NCBI RefSeq assembly: GCF_000150955.2 | Contig: NC_011689.1 | Span: 496,001-560,000 of the forward strand | DNA: 64,000 nt | Direction: 5' to 3' | Origin: Phaeodactylum tricornutum CCAP 1055/1 | Lineage: Eukaryota > Bacillariophyta > Bacillariophyceae > Surirellales > Neidiaceae | In this document: piece after piece, positions 29,898 through 40,224 of the stretch | Layout: the number at the start of each line of letters is the position of its first letter | Position numbering within the stretch: position 1 is the first letter of the stretch | Translations under genes and position numbers: made by a program | Notes under the pieces: generated by a model | The model's input: only the letters and a program-made list of their open reading frames with translations | Database searches by the model: none | Told to the model about the DNA's origin: nothing

Positions 29898-32800
29898 TTA
29901 CGCCAAGGCGCGCGCACTCCGTAAACCGCTCTCCCCAATCTTGAGTAGCCTAAAGTGCTGTTCCAGACTATCCCGCAATGAATCCTGGCAGGCCCTCAAC
30001 TCCTCCCGCGTGTCTTCATCCACGCCGTTCTTCCGGAGAACAACATCCATCAGACTGTGCAACAAATCTATCTTGGGGTAGGGAACAAAATCTATCATAC
30101 CCTTTTCGGGTATAAACGACGCGGCCATTGTCTTGCGGGACGGGTCCGTGAGTACCAGCTCCACCACGCGACACGCGTCCATGTACAGGCCACGTTCCGT
30201 ATACAGCGTCAATAAAATCGATGGATCTCCCAGATACAACGACTCGTTGGGCGCCCCATTTTCGGCGTGGACCACGCGTCGTTTCGCAAAGAGTCCCGGA
30301 GCGTGAACCGATGGGTCCGCTCCATAGACGAGCAAATGTTCCAGCCAGGTTGGTAGAGAAGTCCCGCTTTGGTCGTTGCCCAGCAAGGCCGCCGCGACGT
30401 CAACCGCCACCGGGCACTTCGTTGATGTGTACTTCAATACGAGACGCTGCAGCAAGGCCATGGCACCTTCACGAATAGCATGTCCTTGTAGCAGCGAAAT
30501 CTTCTTCGTACGACTTACAACCAGCACCGAGGGGTTGGTGAGGTCGCCAACGGAGTCAAAAGCAGTCTGGATTTGGGAAAAGGTTGGTCGCGTGGGTTTA
30601 GCCGTCCGATCCGTTGCGATGGGAACAAGGTATGTGCAAACCAGGTGCGAAAGAGAGTCATAAAAGACATTCACCCCATCCGGCTTGCCTTGTTGAACTT
30701 TGGCAATCATACTAGCAAGAGCTATGCCATGACCATAGTATCCCCGGGAAAAAAGCTTGTCGAGGACCGTATTGTCAGTGTCGTTGGTCGGTACTTCTTG
30801 CAAAAAGGCCGTCTTGGCCGCGTGATAGCCATCACCATCGTCTTCAAACAGTGAACAAAGGACAGAGGCGCGCACTCCCCTCGTTTCAATGTCCGTAACG
30901 TCCATATAGCGAGATAGACGAGTCGCTCCTTTGTGCGCATTCACTTCGTCGTCGCCGTCGGCCAGAATCTGCAATCCACGGTTTCGCTTCGACCGGGGAG
31001 AAGTTTGCGTATTTAAACTGATTGGTAGTGATGGATACGCGCCATGCTCCCCTGACACGATAAAATGGACGTCCTTGTCATCGACAAGCCTAATTGCGTT
31101 AGAGCATCCGAGAGCAGCCAGTGCCATATCGTGTATGATCAAGGATTCTCGTTGCATCTTCTTGTCGTTGTCGAGATCGGTACCGGAAGGACCGTTCAAC
31201 AAAGCCGTACGAGCATTGACGTATCGAAGATCCAAAGACTGCGCCGCACGTCGCCATTGTCCTTGAGAACAATGCAACACATACAATGCGGCTTGATAAT
31301 CAGCCAAGGGCTCAGGCTTCACCACTTGAAACAGGTATAAATCGCGAGAACTGGCTTCCGCTAAAGTTTCCACAGCAATTCCGTAGAGATCCCCGCCCAT
31401 CCGAAAGAGCTCCAAATGTGAATCTTCCGTAATCTTGCTGCCGTGTGCGACGCATTTGCTCAATAGTGCAGACAAGTCACCGGCGTCAACCATAGCTCGT
31501 ACCATACGTTGAATATTTCCCGCGCGGCGAGCCGGATCGGGATTATTCAGGCAACTATGGTAGGCGGTGTCCCATTTGCAGGAAGTAATAGCAGTGTTGA
31601 AAAGGTTTGACCACAAAGTAGAATAATCATGCATGGAATTCAGCGCATCTTCATCGTGCAAGGCTTGCATCTTCTGGATAGCCTCTTCGATAAACAGGAT
31701 GAACAAACCAGCCAAATTCGTACTAGAAGCCGTGTGCCGTTGGAGCGTTTCGAGTCGACGCATCCCCTTAACCAAATCCTGCTCGTCAAACTTCAACAGT
31801 TTGAAGGCCTTTTCTACCATGGATTGTGATCGCTTATCGTCTGACTCTGAGTGAGAAGCGATCAATAAACATTCCGCAATGGCTTCTTCTCGAACAACAA
31901 TGGATTTTCCGCCAGGACAAGGAGGTGGCAACGCTACGACGGGAGCCAACAGCCGCAAAGCCAATTTTGGTTGATCAATAACGTTCCCACTAGAACCTGG
32001 AAGGATGCCCAATTCTGGTAATGCGCTGTACGATGGCGTATCGTTAAGAGGTACCAAGGCCAGATTAAATGCCTTTTTCAAGAAAGACTTGACTCTTTGA
32101 GCTATCGACTTGGTCATTGAAGTGGTATTGTTCTCATCAAGCTCGAAAGTTGCTTGAAGCGATGCGTCCAAGACTGTCGTCTTACTGTTTGATACTCCTG
32201 AGCCACCACTACCAAAGCTTGGTCGTTTCGTCAGTGGAGAGGACGAGGAAGGAGAATCTGCAGAAGGCGATGGTAAACTGTAGTTTGACAGGGCAATATG
32301 CTGAGCGCTGACAAACATCGTCGCCACAGCCTGAAAATAAATCAACCAGGCAGCCGACATGGAATTTGGTCGTGTCGTCATAATTTGGGATAAGACCAAA
32401 CATCTGCCTAGCGTTAGCCGACGAATCGAATTCATGCAGCGAGTTGCTAAGCTGGAAGTTGCCAAGCGTTGCTGTTCATCTATGGATGAGGCAAAAGCTG
32501 TTCCAGTCGAATCTTTGCTCGATACTAACAGTCCAAGCCCGGGCAAGGTGGATTCGACCGGTGGCCGTAGCAAAAATTGAATAAGATCTGTTTCCGTGGC
32601 ATTCTTTAGGCCTTCGATCAATAAATTGGATTCGTGAGGCATCACAACGTCCCATAAACAGTCCTGCAAAGAAACAAGCAGTAGCGCTGGTAGTCGATCC
32701 ACTTCAGTAGCATGCCAAGCTAAGTCACCTCGAGCAATCACAGAATGAACGGCTTGCTCTGCAGCGTATAAGCGTGCCGCCGAAACCTCGTCCATTTCCA

Positions 32801-35093
32801 AGGCGGTGACGAGTTTGGACGCAATTTGATCCAAGAGTAGTGGAGTCGTGGTGGTACCAAGCGGTGGGCCGTCACCGTGCTGCGCGAGTACGGAAATAGT
32901 CGATGGGCGTACCAAGATACCGAGGTCGGTACTGCAACTAACTAGACCCATCGCCACCGGCAAGCGCATCATGCGTTCTTCTTCCCACACGGTCAACAGG
33001 AATTGTCGCCAGCGTTCTTCGTGAGCTTCCATCTGCGACTCCTTGTCGATTTCGGCTCGCTCCCATTCGTCTTCGTCTTCTTCCATCATTCCTCTGTCCA
33101 TGGCGCTGCCTAATTCCAGATCCTCGTCATCCTCGAGTTGCAAGAGGGAATCGTACAGGGACATGTTGGTATGGGGCGGTGCGTTCGCCGTGGTGGTGCC
33201 GGGAGTCATAAGGTGGTCGTGCTCGTGACGGTGCCGACCGGGCGTCATGGCCAACCAAAGGTTTCGATTTTGTTGCTGGGACCGCCATTCGTGCAAAGCC
33301 AGCAGCACCCGCCGTTCCGTACCGCATTCGCCCACCGGGTCGCGATAGTGAGGAACGAGCTGATGCAACACCCGGCGCAGAATCGCCTCCAATGGCGGAG
33401 TCGTGGTGCCGGTCCCACGGACAAACTCGGGTCGAAAGAGATGCGACAGAAATAGTTTGTCGATTTGGTGGAGCGCTTCTTCCAAATCAGTATCCGTCAG
33501 GTTGGTCCCGTACGGACTATAGTGTAAATTGAGAATCCGAGTACGCTCCTGTAGTGCCAGAGCATCCAACAGAGCGTCGTGGCCGGCTTTAGAGGCCGCA
33601 GTTACGGTCGGTTGGGAGCTCACCATGGTGCTGTGGGACGGTTGGTAGTGCACCCAGAGGGAGGTGTCGTCGTGCGAGTCACCGATACCGTTACTTCTAC
33701 CGACACTGGTACCGTCTCCACTACCGGCATCGGCATATTGTTTAGAGCGGTACCAGCAGGAGAGAGCACAGCGCCCGGTATGGAGTTGCATATCGACCAG
33801 GGCTGATACTTGGGGAGGCACGGTTTGGACGCGGGACGTGGTGATTTCACTTTCGGCGGCAACATCACCGTCAACAACGACCAAGTGACAGATTTCGTCA
33901 GCCGCGTCGGTGGTTTGAATATGCACTACGAGTGCGTAGACGCGAGCGTCGTTGTACAAACACGCTTGGAGTTGGGTAGATTCGGGCGATTCGGACCAGA
34001 GGTCACTGGACGGGAGCGCGGGTACGCGGAGCGTCCACACTTCCCGGGGTTCCCATAGGGCGCTGTCCGCGGAGGAAGGGTTCCCGGTCCGTGTCGGTAA
34101 TATCCATCGACGAACGGATGCGTCGGAATGTAGGGTAAAGACAAGGTGCTCGGCGACGGTCAAGGCTGCGACGGGCGGCATGTCGTCGAGGACGATACCG
34201 CGGGTGCCGTGCAAGGCACCCGTCGCGGCAGCGGTGCCGGCGTTGGCGGCGGCAGTACCAATCCACCGAGTCCAGGTGGATTGTCGCGACTGCATGGCTC
34301 GTTGTGTCCAACTCTGACTCCAGAGTGAAATTTCGTTGGATTCCAGATTGACGCAGAGTAAAAACGGATTGAGTGAGAGGAGCAGATGTGTGGCAGAGAG
34401 GAATTCGAGCATGGAAGGACGCAGTGCCGGTGGTGCCATACGGGAGGTCAAGTCGTCGCCGAGCAAGTTGGTGACGGAAACCACCGTCAGTTGCGGATTC
34501 GGTATCAACGTCGGTGACGGAGTGTCAATGCTCGTACCCGTAGCGGTGCCGTACGCCGCCCGCGGTTCGTGCAGCACCATGTTCAGCACCAGGGCAGTAG
34601 CGTTGGTGTCGACGACTATTAATCGCACGGTTAACCGATCCAACGCAAAAGCTCGTACACGGACAATATCTCGGAGTGTTTGGGTTTCGGAAAGATCCAG
34701 TTCGAGTTGCGCAATTACCGCAGACGCTGACGGAGCTGGGGCTGTATTCAAGAGGGTGAGGGAGAGAATCCAGGGTTGTTCGGCCAACAATGTCGTCGCC
34801 AAGGTAGCGTTTGTGAAAGAGGACAAGGTCGTCGACAATCCCTTCAAAGCAGATACACTGGCGGCACCGCGCAAAACAAAGGCATCGGAAAAGCGTGCGT
34901 GAGAAAGATCCCGCCCCAACGCCGAGGGGGAACCCCGCGCCGCGTCAAAGTCCGCGTCGGTCCGCCAGGTCCGTGTAGGCGTCACACTGGCGCGCTCATC
35001 ATCGTATACAATGTAACGCGGACAAGCACACGATCCCGGAAACGCGAGAGGAACCTCTAACAGCAGCGGCGCTGCCGTAGGTATCGTCGCCAT
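29898..35093 (-). CDS. Nup160/Nup120-like nucleoporin (tentative)
   Basis: 1,731 residues from ATG 35093 (MATIPTAAPLLLEVP); the frame stays open upstream but only without ATG. The N-terminal 600 residues are rich in beta strands, as in a propeller, with Thr/Ala-rich insertions; the rest is alpha-helical, with solenoid-like segments such as YVLHCSQGQWRRAAQSLDL and GYYGHGIALASMIAKVQ. Near the C-terminus DFVPYPKIDLLHSLM resembles the PYT-x-ID-x-L motif of Nup160. Size and propeller-plus-solenoid order fit the Nup107-160 subcomplex of the nuclear pore. Ser-rich and acidic insertions (about residues 800-830) look disordered. The identification rests on architecture and one motif, so another coat-type scaffold protein is possible. 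Confidence 0.55.
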   Translation of the reverse strand: MATIPTAAPLLLEVPLAFPGSCACPRYIVYDDERASVTPTRTWRTDADFDAARGSPSALGRDLSHARFSDAFVLRGAASVSALKGLSTTLSSFTNATLATTLLAEQPWILSLTLLNTAPAPSASAVIAQLELDLSETQTLRDIVRVRAFALDRLTVRLIVVDTNATALVLNMVLHEPRAAYGTATGTSIDTPSPTLIPNPQLTVVSVTNLLGDDLTSRMAPPALRPSMLEFLSATHLLLSLNPFLLCVNLESNEISLWSQSWTQRAMQSRQSTWTRWIGTAAANAGTAAATGALHGTRGIVLDDMPPVAALTVAEHLVFTLHSDASVRRWILPTRTGNPSSADSALWEPREVWTLRVPALPSSDLWSESPESTQLQACLYNDARVYALVVHIQTTDAADEICHLVVVDGDVAAESEITTSRVQTVPPQVSALVDMQLHTGRCALSCWYRSKQYADAGSGDGTSVGRSNGIGDSHDDTSLWVHYQPSHSTMVSSQPTVTAASKAGHDALLDALALQERTRILNLHYSPYGTNLTDTDLEEALHQIDKLFLSHLFRPEFVRGTGTTTPPLEAILRRVLHQLVPHYRDPVGECGTERRVLLALHEWRSQQQNRNLWLAMTPGRHRHEHDHLMTPGTTTANAPPHTNMSLYDSLLQLEDDEDLELGSAMDRGMMEEDEDEWERAEIDKESQMEAHEERWRQFLLTVWEEERMMRLPVAMGLVSCSTDLGILVRPSTISVLAQHGDGPPLGTTTTPLLLDQIASKLVTALEMDEVSAARLYAAEQAVHSVIARGDLAWHATEVDRLPALLLVSLQDCLWDVVMPHESNLLIEGLKNATETDLIQFLLRPPVESTLPGLGLLVSSKDSTGTAFASSIDEQQRLATSSLATRCMNSIRRLTLGRCLVLSQIMTTRPNSMSAAWLIYFQAVATMFVSAQHIALSNYSLPSPSADSPSSSSPLTKRPSFGSGGSGVSNSKTTVLDASLQATFELDENNTTSMTKSIAQRVKSFLKKAFNLALVPLNDTPSYSALPELGILPGSSGNVIDQPKLALRLLAPVVALPPPCPGGKSIVVREEAIAECLLIASHSESDDKRSQSMVEKAFKLLKFDEQDLVKGMRRLETLQRHTASSTNLAGLFILFIEEAIQKMQALHDEDALNSMHDYSTLWSNLFNTAITSCKWDTAYHSCLNNPDPARRAGNIQRMVRAMVDAGDLSALLSKCVAHGSKITEDSHLELFRMGGDLYGIAVETLAEASSRDLYLFQVVKPEPLADYQAALYVLHCSQGQWRRAAQSLDLRYVNARTALLNGPSGTDLDNDKKMQRESLIIHDMALAALGCSNAIRLVDDKDVHFIVSGEHGAYPSLPISLNTQTSPRSKRNRGLQILADGDDEVNAHKGATRLSRYMDVTDIETRGVRASVLCSLFEDDGDGYHAAKTAFLQEVPTNDTDNTVLDKLFSRGYYGHGIALASMIAKVQQGKPDGVNVFYDSLSHLVCTYLVPIATDRTAKPTRPTFSQIQTAFDSVGDLTNPSVLVVSRTKKISLLQGHAIREGAMALLQRLVLKYTSTKCPVAVDVAAALLGNDQSGTSLPTWLEHLLVYGADPSVHAPGLFAKRRVVHAENGAPNESLYLGDPSILLTLYTERGLYMDACRVVELVLTDPSRKTMAASFIPEKGMIDFVPYPKIDLLHSLMDVVLRKNGVDEDTREELRACQDSLRDSLEQHFRLLKIGESGLRSARALA

Positions 35094-35948
35094 GGTGGTC
35101 AAATAGGAAATGCTTTTATGGGATAGGAATTGTAAATGGGAACCTTTGTTTGGTCGAACCCAGCGGTAAACAGACGGCAATTTGATGCGAGTCGGCAGAC
35201 TAGCTAGGTAGCTAGTAGGAAGTCTTGAATTGGGGTCTGTCGGACCATCGGAAACGGATGTTTGCCCTAAGGAAACTCGTGAACTGTCGGATCGGTATAC
35301 AATGGCTAGTTCTTCGATATTTATTGCAGATCTTACGACAGTCGTATCCAATCACTTAGAATTCATTGTGAATGGCCTTTCTGTATCGGTTACCGGCGTT
35401 ACTAGAACCCCTGGCGAGGGCGGACGGAGGTAATACCAGTACGCGTCTCGGGGAATCGCAGGAGGCCAGCGAAAGCCCCGTGACTGTGGGGAGGGTCGTG
35501 CCACCGACCCGCGCCGGTGCGGCACGGTCGACTCGTCCCCGCAGGACGCCTTGAGTATTACCACACAACGTGTGTTTTGCTAGCTGCTTTCTCCCAAGCT
35601 TAAACCTTGCTTGCATTATCATTCTGTCCAACAGTCATCTTGGTAAGTAGTTGAGAGACAGTGTCGGTGTGAACGTGGGTGTGTATCTATACGTGTATGT
35701 GTACGGATGCCTAGGTCCAAATACGTGGAACGAAAGCGACCCGACGTGAGGTGACGTGAACGGGTACCAATTGACTGTGACTGCCGTTGCCTTTGCGTGT
35801 GTGTTGTATTGGTACATTATGGGTTTACCATTGTTCTATTCTATTTGGTATAGTACCGTCCCCCCTCCCCCACACGATACGTCCCTATTCCTCACACCAA
35901 TCGGGTACTTTTGTTTTGTGCAAGTACAGTTCCGTGTTTACCGCCAGT
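35094..35948. promoter_or_regulatory. Shared promoter region of the nucleoporin and ribosomal P2 genes
   Basis: 855 bases between divergent housekeeping genes; no supported gene. TTGACTGTGA lies near 35769. Confidence 0.45.
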
Positions 35949-36299
35949 ATGATGAAACATCTCGCCGCGTACCTGTTGCTCCAGTTGGGGGGCAACGCGA
36001 GTCCCACTAAGGATGATATTACTCAGGCTTTGAGTGCTGTGGGTGTGGAAGTGGACGGGGCCGATTTGGACCGAATGTTGGCCGATTTGGAAGGTCAGGA
36101 TTTGGAAGCCCTGCTCGAATCCGGCAACGCACTGCTCGCCACCTTTGGAGGCGGTGGTGGTGGCGGGGGAGCCGCGGCAGCCGGAGGCGAAGCCGCTGTT
36201 GAAGAAAAAGTGGAAGAAAAGGAAGAGGAAGAAGAAATGGACCTCGGTGGTGGTATGGATATGTTTGGCGCAGAGGAAGGTGGCGGTGGCGATTACTAA
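35949..36299 (+). CDS. RPLP2: 60S acidic ribosomal protein P2
   Basis: 116 residues. Start chosen at ATG 35949, giving MMKHLAAYLLLQLGGN, the conserved P2 N-terminus. The N-terminal helical dimerisation domain (about 1-65, with SPTKDDITQALSAVGVEVD) is followed by a Gly/Ala hinge and an acidic Lys/Glu stretch. The family's usual C-terminal tail, ending DDDMGFGLFD, is here MDLGGGMDMFGAEEGGGGDY, so the elongation-factor binding end is modified: a MDMFG core is kept but followed by a Gly-rich extension. The protein works in the stalk of the large ribosomal subunit with P0 and P1. Confidence 0.93.
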   Translation: MMKHLAAYLLLQLGGNASPTKDDITQALSAVGVEVDGADLDRMLADLEGQDLEALLESGNALLATFGGGGGGGGAAAAGGEAAVEEKVEEKEEEEEMDLGGGMDMFGAEEGGGGDY

Positions 36300-36546
36300 A
36301 GTCGAACACTCGTCACGCTACAATACGAACCGTAGCCCGAATCTCTTGTTCTAGACCAACCGCATATGCCCTGCGGAGCCTACGTATAGTATATTGTGTG
36401 GTGTGTAGAGTCATGTTTGCAAAAGGATGTGTGTGTATGTAGTTAACAGTAAATGGGAAAGCCTACGGAGTGTCGAGTTTGGGACCGCACCGGGTGCCCA
36501 CCAGGCTCTTGCATCGACAATGCCTGCCCCAGCGAACACTCGTGTG

Positions 36547-37380
36547 CTAGCCCGGAAACTTGGCAATGTACTTTCTATTGGTGGCCCATTCCATGGCGGC
36601 GGCGACGGCACCAAAGAGAACGGCGGATTCGGCCCCGTTTCCGGCAAGTTCGCCCAGGATGTTCCAGTCCAAATATCCCAAGGGCGGTCCACAGCGAAGC
36701 GGTAGAGCCGTACAATAGGACGGGACGACGATACGGGATAACGTCCGAACGAGAGCAAAGGCACCGACGACGCCTTGGGCGAGTTGCGCGTTGTCGTCTT
36801 CTCGGACGCAGTAGCGGTAAACAATGGCGAAGAGGGCGCCTTCCACGGCGGCCGTGTCCGTATCGAATTCCCACTGCGCGACGCCGCTACCAAAGATCAG
36901 GTCGTGCAGCGCCACCACCGGTGCGACGGCGAGACTCCCCGTGAGTGCCCCGAGCACGGCGCACTGGACGGAAGCCACACGTTGGCCGAATCCGAATTTG
37001 TTGTCGTTGTTGTTGTGATTTTTGTCAGAGTAGAGCCGCGAGTCGGTGCTGTAAGGGAGTCCAAAAGAGCGTCTCCGTCGTGTAGTGACGGTTCGCTTGG
37101 GTCCGTTTCGATTCCGTGTCCGGGTAAATACGGAAAAGGCGTCGCACCGATGTGATATACCGCACAGAGTCCCGCCCCATAGCCACAATACTAATACCGT
37201 AGTGGAGGTAAGCTTGACCATTCGCAACGGACAACTCCAGCGCTGGTAGAGCATTGACTGCACTCGCGCGTCCGCTCTTCGTTCCAAGTGTACGTAAAAC
37301 GGTCGAACACGTTGTTCCGATGCCGATGAAAAAGATGCCACTTTGGATTGCCGAGAACTATCCAATTGGTACCAACACAT
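36547..37380 (-). CDS. Conserved plastid-targeted membrane protein
   Basis: 277 residues from the upstream ATG at 37380; Met codons at 37254 and 37221 are alternatives. From 37221 the protein opens with a signal peptide (MVKLTSTTVLVLWLWGG) and a cleavage site before Phe (CDAF-SVF), followed by an Arg/Thr/Ser-rich stretch. This is the bipartite pre-sequence of secondary plastids, so 37221 is the likelier start. The mature part has several weakly hydrophobic helices, with CAVLGALTGSLAVAPVVALH, EGALFAIVYRYCVRED and GELAGNGAESAVLFGAVAAA. It looks like a family shared with plant and algal plastids, function not known to me. Probable thylakoid or envelope membrane location. Confidence 0.75.
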   Translation of the reverse strand: MCWYQLDSSRQSKVASFSSASEQRVRPFYVHLERRADARVQSMLYQRWSCPLRMVKLTSTTVLVLWLWGGTLCGISHRCDAFSVFTRTRNRNGPKRTVTTRRRRSFGLPYSTDSRLYSDKNHNNNDNKFGFGQRVASVQCAVLGALTGSLAVAPVVALHDLIFGSGVAQWEFDTDTAAVEGALFAIVYRYCVREDDNAQLAQGVVGAFALVRTLSRIVVPSYCTALPLRCGPPLGYLDWNILGELAGNGAESAVLFGAVAAAMEWATNRKYIAKFPG

Positions 37381-37886
37381 CGTTTCTATGAACCGTAAAA
37401 GCAGCTCCTGACGGTTCTTTCTCGAGATTTTTGGTTTTCCATCAGGTAGGGGTATCTTATAGTTAGGTTTGCCACCGTTTGTGTTTTGACTGTGACATAG
37501 ACTGTTATATCCCGATTCGCGTGCCAGCCGATTCCCATGTGTTCACAACTGTTTGATTTATCCCTTGACGTCACCCGAGTACATACAGAAGCTCTATTCG
37601 CCATGTGGAAACGGTCGTTATGATTCGACCTCGTGCGGCTCGTACCCTTCACACTCACTTGACACTGCCACTCACGGAATATGGACGAGTTGACTGCGAT
37701 GTGAGTAGTTGTCATCGATTTCCTGACTTTGGCCTTCATTGTTGTTTCCATGTTCATCAATGCAACCAATTCATATTAAGAAGAAGTCAATACTCCATAC
37801 AACACAAATAGACAAATCAAGGACATTGCGGTACTGATTTTCCGGAGTGTTAGGGACATTGTGTTGTTGTTGGACTCACTGTTAGT
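37381..37886. promoter_or_regulatory. Divergent intergenic region
   Basis: About 500 bases between the plastid protein and a glycosyltransferase. TTTGACTGTGACATAG lies near 37485. No supported gene. Confidence 0.4.
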
Positions 37887-38834
37887 ATGCTCAGATTGAG
37901 TACGTGGACCATGATTGTGCTCGGGACGCCGTTTGTTTTGGCATTCCTAAGCATGGTTAATACGTACCGAGAGACATTCACAGACAAAGAAGTCCGACGT
38001 CAAAGATCACTCCTGTTTCAAGCGTCTAGTGGAACCGAGGGCTCCGAGAAGGCGAACAATTTGACGTATTATTCCATCTTGCGAAAAGATCGTTCGGGGG
38101 CCGCCATTCACGACATACTTGTTGCTCACGCCTACTGCAGCGCCAATGGCCTTCGCTACGGTGGAGCATGCCAGAAAGTTGATACGTCCTATACCTTTCA
38201 ATCAGCCCATGAGAATCTATTGCGGACTTTGGGCCTGGAAGACACATTTTTGCCCTTTGGTCTTTGTCCGTCTGAATCTGATTCGTCGGCAATCATTCTG
38301 GAGCGGGAAACGTATTTTGCAACCGATTCGGCCATTTTGACAAAGGGTTGGCTATCCGAAATCAAATCGCTTCGCCGACCGTCACCCCCGAGGCCGAGCG
38401 ACCGTCCCGTCCAAGTCGCCGCACACGTTCGACGTGGAGACGTCACACCCTGCCAAAGCAATGTAGTGTTTCGGTATCTTCCCAATACTCATTTCCAAAG
38501 GATAATCGAAACGAGGGTTTTACCAAAACACCCCAACGCCAATATAACAATCTATTCCGTACACAAGTCTTTTGAGGATTGGGAAAGCCTATCCGGGTAT
38601 CAGCTGGACTTGCATTCAAGCGCAATGGATGTCTGGGACTCCATGGTCAATGCCGATATTTTGATCCTCTCCAAAAGCAGTTTTTCCTTTGTATCGGCTA
38701 TCTTCAATACGGGACGCGTGATTTATGCTCCATTCTGGCACAAGCCTTTGCCGACGTGGGAAAGCACGCCCGATTACATACTAGCCGAGAGCCAAGCAGA
38801 GGTCGAACGGTTGAGGCATCTCTGTCCCGAGTAG
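37887..38834 (+). CDS. Glycosyltransferase with HVRRGD motif, fucosyltransferase-like
   Basis: 315 residues from ATG 37887. The N-terminus (TMIVLGTPFVLAFLSMV) is a signal anchor, as in Golgi type II enzymes. AAHVRRGDVTPC near residue 180 matches the nucleotide-sugar binding H-x-RRGD motif of GDP-fucose transferases (GT11/GT23 class). Downstream ADILILSKSSFSFVSAIF matches the conserved SSFS region of the same fold, and APFWHKPLP follows. Family members add fucose to glycans from GDP-fucose; the exact acceptor cannot be told. Divergent from the plastid protein gene. Confidence 0.72.
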   Translation: MLRLSTWTMIVLGTPFVLAFLSMVNTYRETFTDKEVRRQRSLLFQASSGTEGSEKANNLTYYSILRKDRSGAAIHDILVAHAYCSANGLRYGGACQKVDTSYTFQSAHENLLRTLGLEDTFLPFGLCPSESDSSAIILERETYFATDSAILTKGWLSEIKSLRRPSPPRPSDRPVQVAAHVRRGDVTPCQSNVVFRYLPNTHFQRIIETRVLPKHPNANITIYSVHKSFEDWESLSGYQLDLHSSAMDVWDSMVNADILILSKSSFSFVSAIFNTGRVIYAPFWHKPLPTWESTPDYILAESQAEVERLRHLCPE

Positions 38835-39302
38835 TAAAAAGCCATGAGAGGATATTGCGCCAATAGCCAGAACACCACTAAATTAGCTGTAACAACCCGT
38901 TTGAACAGAAATCTAGTTCACTGTCATTGTGCTGACTGTGTGTCGGGATTAGGTTGGTCACGGTCGGTCCGGAAATATCCTTGCGCATTTGTACAGTCGT
39001 CGTGTACGACAGACACAAATAGCAATATTAAACGTATGTAGGAATGGGACAATTCAAATAAATAGGAGCGAACTGAAATGTCGTTGTTGTGTGTCTCATC
39101 AAAAATCGGAACGCGTATCGTGCGTTTCGTATCACTTGGACGTGGGTTTGGTTGGGAACCTCTCGAAACCACACGAACGAACGAAAGCGAGGCCGGTTTC
39201 CTCGCCAAAGGCAACATCCCACGGTAGGACCCTCGCGGTTTGCTACCGACGTGCAACGCATTCCTTCTCTTTCCATATCTTTCTCTAACCCATCGATGCA
39301 TC
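38835..39302. promoter_or_regulatory. Intergenic, upstream of the basic protein gene
   Basis: About 470 bases between two plus-strand genes. GCTGACTGTGTG lies near 38931. No supported gene. Confidence 0.4.
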
Positions 39303-40064
39303 ATGGGGGCGACCAAGAAGCCGAATGCACCCAAGGCAACGGCCAAAAATTTGGTCAAACGCTTTCGCAAACAGCTCGGCGTCTCGAGGGCGACGCAACC
39401 CGAAACGCGTCACGGGATTGTGGTAGGAGTCACTGAACGCCGCACTCAACCCAAAGGCAAGGCCTCGGTACAAAAGGTCTCCGCCACCAAGACCAAGCCG
39501 TCCAAAAAGACCAAGTCGTCAAAGGCCAAGCCTACGGCGATCAAACGACTCCAGAAACCGACCCGCAGTGCGCCGCGCGATGCATCCGACGAGCGGCGGG
39601 ACTTTGAACGCGCCCACGCGTCGCTCCACGAACGCGAACAACGTGCGGGGCGACTTTCGCGACCAACTCACCACCCGCCGCACGGTCGACCCCGACGGCA
39701 CGCAAATCGACGCCCCTCGTCTCGGACACCGACTCTGCAGTTTGCCCCGCCGACCTTTGCCGTACACGACAACGACAAGACCACTTCTCGGCTCGTTCAA
39801 GAAACCATGCACCGGGTCCAGCAACTCGACGGGGTTGGACAACCCAACGTTGCTCATCCGCAGGCCTCTGCGTGGGCGACCCTGTCCGAGACGGAATTTA
39901 CCGCGACGCGGAACCGTCGACCCGCAACGCACAATCCCTGGGCCGTCTTGGGAACGGAAGATGACGAACCCGATTGTGCGGGGGCCCCGACACCGACCCC
40001 ACCCCTCTTTTCCTTTGCACCAGCTTCCTTTGCCGTCACGGAAGACGTGGACCCCGATTTGTAG
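39303..40064 (+). CDS. Basic low-complexity protein with repeated FAP-x-x-FAV motif
   Basis: 253 residues from ATG 39303 (MGATKKPNAPKATAKN). Residues 1-140 are strongly basic with Lys/Thr/Ser and Arg/His runs, typical of a nuclear or nucleolar protein or an RNA-binding tail. The C-terminal part repeats one short motif: QFAPPTFAV at 146-154 and SFAPASFAV at 237-245, each followed by acidic residues. WATL (191-194) and PWAVL (212-216) form a second pair. The rest appears disordered. No family recognised. The duplicated motifs look like docking peptides for a partner protein, which is inference. Confidence 0.6.
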   Translation: MGATKKPNAPKATAKNLVKRFRKQLGVSRATQPETRHGIVVGVTERRTQPKGKASVQKVSATKTKPSKKTKSSKAKPTAIKRLQKPTRSAPRDASDERRDFERAHASLHEREQRAGRLSRPTHHPPHGRPRRHANRRPSSRTPTLQFAPPTFAVHDNDKTTSRLVQETMHRVQQLDGVGQPNVAHPQASAWATLSETEFTATRNRRPATHNPWAVLGTEDDEPDCAGAPTPTPPLFSFAPASFAVTEDVDPDL

Positions 40065-40224
40065 AATATCGACACTAGCTGCGTACCGTATACACGTACA
40101 CACATATACTACATTATAGTAAAATATTTTCATAATTTACTATAAGAACTCTTGACGCATATTAGATGACTCTAGACTCGTATTTGCAATAAGCATTGTT
40201 GCTTTTTCTCTCACCAGTATACGG

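Noticed and set aside
35356-35631. Small minus-strand frame in the nucleoporin/P2 gap
   Set aside because: No ATG-supported domain; lies in a promoter region.
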